Below, piece after piece: positions 42,659 to 46,851 of a DNA stretch of 46,851 bases (the first letter of the stretch is position 1; each line of letters opens with the position of its first letter). The DNA is from Candidatus Poribacteria bacterium. GTDB lineage: Bacteria > Poribacteria > WGA-4E > WGA-3G. Location of the stretch: positions 1,639 to 48,489 of the forward strand of contig JAAXHL010000146.1 in the NCBI GenBank assembly GCA_012270865.1, in the 5' to 3' direction. Under the pieces are notes generated by a model. That model worked only from the letters and a program-made list of their open reading frames with translations. It was not told the origin of the DNA and made no database searches. The position numbers and the translations under genes were made by a program.

Positions 42659-42930
42659 ATATTAAAGTTAGGCACAGACAATGCTGCCACAGTTTAACAA
42701 CGTGTAAACGTTTTTTCGCAAATAACGTCTTAATAGCATAGATTGCTTTTGAGACGTTGTGGTAAGTCTATTACTTACGCAATTCTGGGAATTTGATGAT
42801 GCAAACGCTTGGACGTAATACCATCACAACACAAATAACCGGTGTGGAGGCTGGCTATAACCTGCCTCTCTACGCGTGGCGACTTTTTATGCAGCTTGCG
42901 AGCAGCAGTTTGCTGTTAAAAGGTGTATTT

Positions 42931-42981
42931 GTGTATTATCTTTACCTGTACTTATATGTGTACGGCAACGATAGGTGGTGA
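42931..42981 (+). CDS. Tyrosine-rich leader peptide of the DAHP synthase gene
   Basis: 16 residues from the GTG at 42931: MYYLYLYLYVYGNDRW, with Tyr in 7 of 16 positions. AGGTG lies 7 nt upstream as an SD. The frame stays open up to 42793, but the upstream part has no SD and ordinary composition. The stop is followed 52 nt later by an intrinsic terminator (43034-43075), and the next gene is an aromatic-pathway enzyme. Its last codons (GGTGGTGA, 42974-42981) are complementary to TCACCACC (43029-43036), which overlaps the base of the terminator. This is the layout of a leader-peptide attenuator sensing charged tRNA-Tyr. Confidence 0.68.
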   Translation: MYYLYLYLYVYGNDRW

Positions 42982-43033
42982 AAGTTCAAAGGCGATGTCT
43001 CAGATTGTATGACGAACCGACCTCATGATCACC

Positions 43034-43075
43034 ACCCAGCGTTGAAAAAAGTTTCGATGTTGGGTAATTTTTTTT
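43034..43075 (+). terminator. Intrinsic terminator / attenuator before the DAHP synthase gene
   Basis: A 13-bp stem pairs 43034-43046 (ACCCAGCGTTGAA) with 43053-43065 (TTCGATGTTGGGT), including three G.U pairs, with a 6-nt loop, then AA and eight T. It lies upstream of a gene on the same strand, with no gene ending before it, so attenuation is its natural role. Confidence 0.8.
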
Positions 43076-43166
43076 AACTGAGTTGATTTGGGATAGATAG
43101 AATTCTTTTCGGTGTAGTTTGCAAACCGAAAACTGGCTATTGAAAAGGCGGAGGTAGTTGAAAAGT

Positions 43167-44183
43167 ATGGTAATCGTTACCAAGACTAATGCGACACAAG
43201 CAGATATTGATGCTGTCATCAAACGGATTGAGGGCGTTGGGCTGAAAGCGCAGCTCTCGACTGGCGAACGGCACACTGTCATCGGTGTCATAGGAGATAA
43301 AACGTTGCTTGGTGATATTCCGATAGAGTCGATGTCCGGCGTTGAACGGACGATGCATATTACAGCACCCTTCAAGTTAGCGTGCCGTGAATTCCGAGGT
43401 GGTCCGACAGTTATTGTGGTTAACGGCACAAAAATTGGTGGAAAGCAGTTACCCGTTATCGCGGGCCCCTGCGCAGTAGAAAGTACAGAGCAGATTGTAA
43501 CCATTGCTCGGCTCGTTCAAGAAAGTGGGGCAAGTTTCATCAGAGGCGGTGCTTTTAAACCGAGAACGGGTCCCTATAGTTTCCAAGGCTATGGCGAGAG
43601 TGCTCTCAAGATGCTACAAGATGCGAAAGACGAAACTGGACTCGGTATCGTTACGGAAGTTATGACACCGCATGAAGTCGAACTTGTCGGCGAATATACG
43701 GATATGTTCCAACTCGGTACCCGGAACATGACGAATTTTTACCTGTTGCGTGAAGTTGGACGCGCACAGAAACCCGTAATCCTCAAACGTGGCATGTCCT
43801 CGACGATTGAAGAGTGGCTGCTCGCTGCGGAGTATATTCTTTCCGAAGGGAATCCGGATGTGATTCTCTGTGAACGTGGTATTCGGACTTTTGAACCGCA
43901 CACGCGCAACACGCTCGACTTAAACGCGGTCCCCGTTGTTCACGAATTAAGCCACCTACCGATCATCGTAGATCCGAGCCACGGCACCGGTATCCGGAGC
44001 CTCGTGTGTGATATGGCGAAAGCATCTGTCGCTGCAGGTGCGGATGGGCTGCTTCTTGAGGTGCATCACGATCCTGATCACTCCATGACAGGAGACGGTG
44101 CTCAGTCCCTGTTCCCAGATCAATTCGAGACATTGATGCGTGAATTGAAACCGATCGCTATCGCTGTTGGTCGTGAGATCTAA
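43167..44183 (+). CDS. aroF: 3-deoxy-7-phosphoheptulonate (DAHP) synthase, type I-beta
   Basis: 338 residues from the ATG at 43167. GGAGG is 13 nt upstream of it and closer to a TTG at 43158, so the start is slightly uncertain. Residues 1-70 form the ferredoxin-like regulatory domain of the I-beta class. The barrel follows: [56 protein letters not shown]. It condenses PEP with erythrose 4-phosphate, entering the shikimate pathway. The upstream tyrosine leader peptide and terminator suggest attenuation in addition to allosteric control. Confidence 0.95.
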   Translation: MVIVTKTNATQADIDAVIKRIEGVGLKAQLSTGERHTVIGVIGDKTLLGDIPIESMSGVERTMHITAPFKLACREFRGGPTVIVVNGTKIGGKQLPVIAGPCAVESTEQIVTIARLVQESGASFIRGGAFKPRTGPYSFQGYGESALKMLQDAKDETGLGIVTEVMTPHEVELVGEYTDMFQLGTRNMTNFYLLREVGRAQKPVILKRGMSSTIEEWLLAAEYILSEGNPDVILCERGIRTFEPHTRNTLDLNAVPVVHELSHLPIIVDPSHGTGIRSLVCDMAKASVAAGADGLLLEVHHDPDHSMTGDGAQSLFPDQFETLMRELKPIAIAVGREI

Positions 44184-44209
44184 AATAGTTTTCAGTCCGC
44201 TACGCTTTC

Positions 44210-44316
44210 AGGACTCAGTTAAAGAGGTGGCTTGTAGCAGTAGTAGGAAAGATAACCGATACAAATAATCTCTGTAAGGGAAACCGGGTGACCCAGTCCC
44301 TACAAAACTGAGTCCT
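44210..44316. repeat. 107-bp terminal-inverted-repeat element (MITE-like)
   Basis: Ends AGGACTCAGTT and AACTGAGTCCT are perfect 11-bp inverted repeats. Inside is GTAAGGGAAACCGGGT facing ACCCAGTCCCTAC, an imperfect hairpin. It has no coding capacity, and its length is close to the elements at 33639-33749 and 39993-40101. Confidence 0.6.
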
Positions 44317-44370
44317 GTTAACTGACAATTATTAAAGCTGAAAGGTTTTTCGGAGAAAAGCTGTACTGTT
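44317..44370. repeat. Dispersed repeat R (second copy)
   Basis: GTTAACTGACAATTATTAAA, then GCTGAAAGGTTTTTCGGAGA and a CTGTACTG end. It matches the minus strand of 33572-33617 word by word and abuts the inverted-repeat element. The rest of the gap to leuA (44371-44510) contains an ATACCATTT/AAATGGTAT pair at its two ends and nothing coding. Confidence 0.5.
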
Positions 44371-44526
44371 TTCACTGCGAAGCATGATAACTAATACCAT
44401 TTCTAAATGAAGTTATTACCTTACCTGTTTTTGAGGTATGTGTGGTGATGCGAAACAAACTAACAGTTTGTTCTACGTAAAGAGAGATTTATTAACAGAA
44501 ATGGTATAATATTGGAGGAAAAAGCC

Positions 44527-46080
44527 TTGGACGATTTTGAAACTAATCAACAGAAAATCTATATTTTCGATACAACACTCCGTGACGCTGAGCAGACACC
44601 TGGTGCTGCTCTCGGTATCGGGGAGAAACTCGAAATTGCCAAGCACCTCGCCAGATTAAATGTTGATGTCATTGAAGCCGGATTCCCGATTTCGTCACCG
44701 GGCGATTTTGAGGCTGTTAAACAGATAGCAAACGAAGTTGAAGGACCGGAAATTTGCGCGCTCTCTCGCGTCGTTGAGAAAGACATCACTGCAGCGTGGA
44801 AAGCCATTGAAGATGCCCCACGGGCAAGGATCCACACATTTGTCGGAACCTCACCGATCCACATGGGACGCATCACACGGACGACACCGGAAGATACGCT
44901 CCGGATGGCAACCGATGCTGTCGCTTATGCCAACAGCCTTTGTGAAGGGCACCCTGATGCGAATGTAGAATTTTCACCGATGGACGCGGGACGGACGGAG
45001 TTGGCGTTTCTCTATGAAGTCGTTGAGGCAACAATCGCTGCAGGCGCGACCGTCATCAATATCCCCGAGACCGTTGGATGGACAGTCCCGACAGAATTCG
45101 GGAATCTCATCAAAAGCATCATGGAGAACGTACCGAATGTCAATGACGCTATCATTAGCGTCCACTGTCATAACGACCTGGGATTGGCAGTAGCGAATAG
45201 TCTCATCGCGGTTGAGCAAGGCGCGCGTCAGGTGGAGTGCACCATCAATGGACTCGGTGAACGCGCTGGAAATACTTCACTTGAAGAGGTCGTCATGGCG
45301 ATCCGCACCCGGCGTGACTATTTCAAGAACTATTACACCGATATTAACGCGAAAGAGATTGTCCCGATTAGTCGGCGTGTGAGTCGTACCATGGGGATTG
45401 CCGTACAGCCGAACAAAGCGATTGTTGGTGCGAACGCATTCGCTCATAGTTCCGGCATCCATCAAGACGGTATCATTAAATCGCGCGTGACGTTTGAAAT
45501 CATCGATCCGCAAGAGATCGGTTGGAAAGAGAGTCAACTGGTACTCAGTCCGCGTTCAGGACGCAACGCACTCAGGCATCGGCTCAGTGAACTCGGCTAT
45601 GAAGTGGAAGGCGAACAGTTAGACAAGGTTTATGAAAGATTCCTGAAGGTCGCAGATAAGAAAAAATCGATACAAGACGCTGATCTTGAGGCGATCATGA
45701 GCGACGAGATTCGCGCGATTCCTGCTGTCTTTGAACTCGACTATATCCAAGTCGTCAGTGGAACGAAGATTTCGCCGACAACGACAGTCGGCATTCGGAC
45801 GGAAGACGGGATCATTGAAAAAGCGTCCACTGGTGACGGACCCGTCGATGCGGCGTTTAAGGCGATTGGTCAAATTGTTGACATTCAACTGAACCTCGTC
45901 GATTACCAGATCCGTTCCGTAACCGAAGGCGAAGACGCTATCGGTGAAGTCTCATTGAAGGTCCAGGACAACGGACATATCATCACCGGACACGGCGCGA
46001 GTACAGACATCATTGAAGCGAGCGCGCGTGCGTATATTCACGCTGTTAATAAGTTGATTCAGATCCGATCTGAAGGGTAA
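44527..46080 (+). CDS. leuA: 2-isopropylmalate synthase
   Basis: 517 residues, standard for LeuA1. The start is taken as TTG 44527 because GGAGG sits exactly 8 nt before it. The frame opens at a TTG (44512) that lies at the SD itself. It condenses acetyl-CoA with 2-oxoisovalerate, the first leucine step. The catalytic barrel has FDTTLRDAEQTPGAAL, the metal HxH in VHCHNDLG, ECTINGLGERAGN and ANAFAHSSGIHQDG. The C-terminal about 130 residues are the LeuA allosteric domain. It is monocistronic in this window. Confidence 0.97.
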   Translation: MDDFETNQQKIYIFDTTLRDAEQTPGAALGIGEKLEIAKHLARLNVDVIEAGFPISSPGDFEAVKQIANEVEGPEICALSRVVEKDITAAWKAIEDAPRARIHTFVGTSPIHMGRITRTTPEDTLRMATDAVAYANSLCEGHPDANVEFSPMDAGRTELAFLYEVVEATIAAGATVINIPETVGWTVPTEFGNLIKSIMENVPNVNDAIISVHCHNDLGLAVANSLIAVEQGARQVECTINGLGERAGNTSLEEVVMAIRTRRDYFKNYYTDINAKEIVPISRRVSRTMGIAVQPNKAIVGANAFAHSSGIHQDGIIKSRVTFEIIDPQEIGWKESQLVLSPRSGRNALRHRLSELGYEVEGEQLDKVYERFLKVADKKKSIQDADLEAIMSDEIRAIPAVFELDYIQVVSGTKISPTTTVGIRTEDGIIEKASTGDGPVDAAFKAIGQIVDIQLNLVDYQIRSVTEGEDAIGEVSLKVQDNGHIITGHGASTDIIEASARAYIHAVNKLIQIRSEG

Positions 46081-46111
46081 GTAGGAAATCAGAATTCACG
46101 TAAATGTCTTG

Positions 46112-46136
46112 CTGGCGAGGTTTGAAACCTCGCCAG
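46112..46136. repeat. Short intergenic palindrome (family P)
   Basis: Perfect 12-bp arms CTGGCGAGGTTT and AAACCTCGCCAG around one G, 32 nt after the leuA stop. No T-run. Confidence 0.82.
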
Positions 46137-46240
46137 TAGCGCGTACGTAATATATAGGGGTCGTGGAGAGATTTTGAAAATAGGATAAATTTTGTCAACG
46201 ATAGTCTTTCTTGCCGTGTGCTTTTATGGAGGCGAATTCA

Positions 46241-46681
46241 ATGTTAAGAACACCACTTCTATACGTATTAGTCATCGTGATGCTCATTTCAATAGGATGT
46301 GGAACGGTAGGTTTATCTAAACGAGATACAAGCGATCCAAACGTCACTTTGTCTTTTACAGAGATATTAGATGCTCCCGAAACATACATAGATAAGGTAC
46401 TAACCTTTGAGGCAGTTGTAAAGGGCACGCGTTACGGAAGTAATGTAGAATTATATACCAACAAGAAGTTGAGACAGTTTTCTATTACTACGCATAGTGC
46501 TGATCTTCATAGTGTAGACGCAAATGGTGAAGAAGTAGAAATTTTACCTAACGGGAAATATAGGTTCAAGTGTAGAATTTATGAAATTAAAATTGATGAG
46601 CACAGTATATGGGACATTAAAGCGGAGTTTATTGTTTCAGACGAAAAAGAGATACTTCATCAACCCGAACTTGTGGAATGA
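46241..46681 (+). CDS. Putative lipoprotein, unknown function
   Basis: 146 residues from the ATG at 46241, with GGAGG 8 nt upstream (the frame begins earlier at 46211, before the SD). The N-terminus LLYVLVIVMLISIGC gives a lipoprotein-type signal with C20, although Ser at -3 is less usual. The mature part contains SFTEILDAPETYIDKVLTFE and KYRFKCRIYEI, resembling small OB-fold-like periplasmic domains that start with a predicted helix and then strands. No firm family. The base composition is more AT-rich than the neighbours, a hint of separate origin. Confidence 0.68.
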   Translation: MLRTPLLYVLVIVMLISIGCGTVGLSKRDTSDPNVTLSFTEILDAPETYIDKVLTFEAVVKGTRYGSNVELYTNKKLRQFSITTHSADLHSVDANGEEVEILPNGKYRFKCRIYEIKIDEHSIWDIKAEFIVSDEKEILHQPELVE

Positions 46682-46761
46682 ATAGCGGCTCAGTCTGCTT
46701 TATAGTGAAACCCGTAATTACTTTTACAGTGGCGGGGTTACATGAAGTTAAAAAAAATAAA

Positions 46762-46838
46762 TCGGTAATTTCTTTTAGAAATCCGGTGCGGTTAGAAACC
46801 GCACCTACCGGGCCTGGGGCAAATCGGAATTACCGAAT
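46762..46838. repeat. 77-bp inverted-repeat element with internal family P palindrome
   Basis: Outer arms TCGGTAATT and AATTACCGA are perfect. Inside at 46785-46805 is GGTGCGGTT-AGA-AACCGCACC, a perfect palindrome of family P. It shows that at least one palindrome is part of a larger unit. A truncated copy of another unit (TTTTACAGTGGCGGGGTT) lies just before, at 46721-46738. Confidence 0.72.
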
Positions 46839-46851
46839 TAATAAATTAATC

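Noticed and set aside
42793..42930. Longer form of the leader frame as a 62-residue protein
   Set aside because: No SD at 42793 and no domain. The GTG at 42931 with AGGTG gives the Tyr-rich leader alone.
42660..43076. T-box riboswitch upstream of DAHP synthase
   Set aside because: GGTGG near 42974 recalls a T-box, but the full UGGNACCGCG motif, stem I and its conserved bulges are not seen. The Tyr-rich leader peptide explains the region better.
44407..44448. Short frame MKLLPYLFLRYVW before leuA as a leucine leader peptide
   Set aside because: It has four Leu in 13 codons, but no SD, lies in repeat-derived sequence, and no hairpin with a U-tract follows before leuA.
44505..44510. TATAAT just before the leuA SD as its -10 box
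   Set aside because: It would leave almost no leader, has no -35, and is part of the ACCATTT/AAATGGT inverted repeat.

Overview
This window is bacterial chromosome of roughly balanced base composition. It is densely packed with single-domain metabolic genes, short intergenic gaps, SD-type ribosome binding sites and TTGACA/TATAAT-type promoters. The mix points to a diderm (Gram-negative-type) bacterium. It contains a DAP-pathway pair (dapF, dapA), alr, lipoproteins, a beta-barrel-like outer membrane protein, a TPR/VCBS/ASPIC protein, a WD40 protein, a ceramidase-like protein, several Gfo/Idh and aldo/keto reductases, and many short intergenic palindromes. From memory this resembles Candidatus Poribacteria (sponge-associated or planktonic). 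That is inference without a database search, perhaps 50-60 % sure.

Layout. 1-7.6 kb: phhB, a decayed dehydrogenase 3' end, a Gfo/Idh oxidoreductase, a small P-loop kinase-like protein, a tandemly duplicated toxin-antitoxin module (second toxin interrupted), dusB, the lysine/peptidoglycan pair dapF-dapA, and a membrane protein. 7.6-14.6 kb (minus strand): ceramidase-like protein, ABC ATPase, alr, PotC- and PotB-like permeases separated by a 105-bp tandem repeat, an HNH nuclease with a small partner, and a Uma2 nuclease. 14.8-20.7 kb: a three-gene operon of a coiled-coil protein, a large TPR/VCBS/ASPIC secreted protein and a 14-blade WD40 protein. 20.7-30 kb: MFS exporter, dnaE, aldo/keto reductase, M19 dipeptidase, G1P-dehydrogenase-like protein, PP2C phosphatase. 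30-33.5 kb (minus): SIS protein, nadD, coiled-coil protein, yacG, yqeK, rsfS. 33.8-39.5 kb: aldo/keto reductase, a probable two-selenocysteine outer-membrane protein, and an oligopeptide-type ABC binding protein plus permease with a small membrane protein. 39.5-46.8 kb: cupin, aquaporin, Hsp20, udk, DAHP synthase with a tyrosine leader-peptide attenuator, leuA, and a lipoprotein.

The strongest unusual signals are four. (1) An open frame at 34792-35871 is interrupted only by two UGA codons, arranged as U-G-A-U where a CxxC motif would be expected, with the second UGA inside a 60-nt nested hairpin. This is a candidate exported selenoprotein. (2) Upstream of the DAHP synthase gene lie a 16-residue leader peptide with seven tyrosines and a strong intrinsic terminator, which together look like a tyrosine attenuator. 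(3) Three sigma-54 -24/-12 promoters stand in tandem in front of hsp20. (4) A dispersed family of 21-25 bp palindromes has stems that differ between copies but stay base-paired. Several 77-111 bp terminal-inverted-repeat elements also occupy intergenic gaps.
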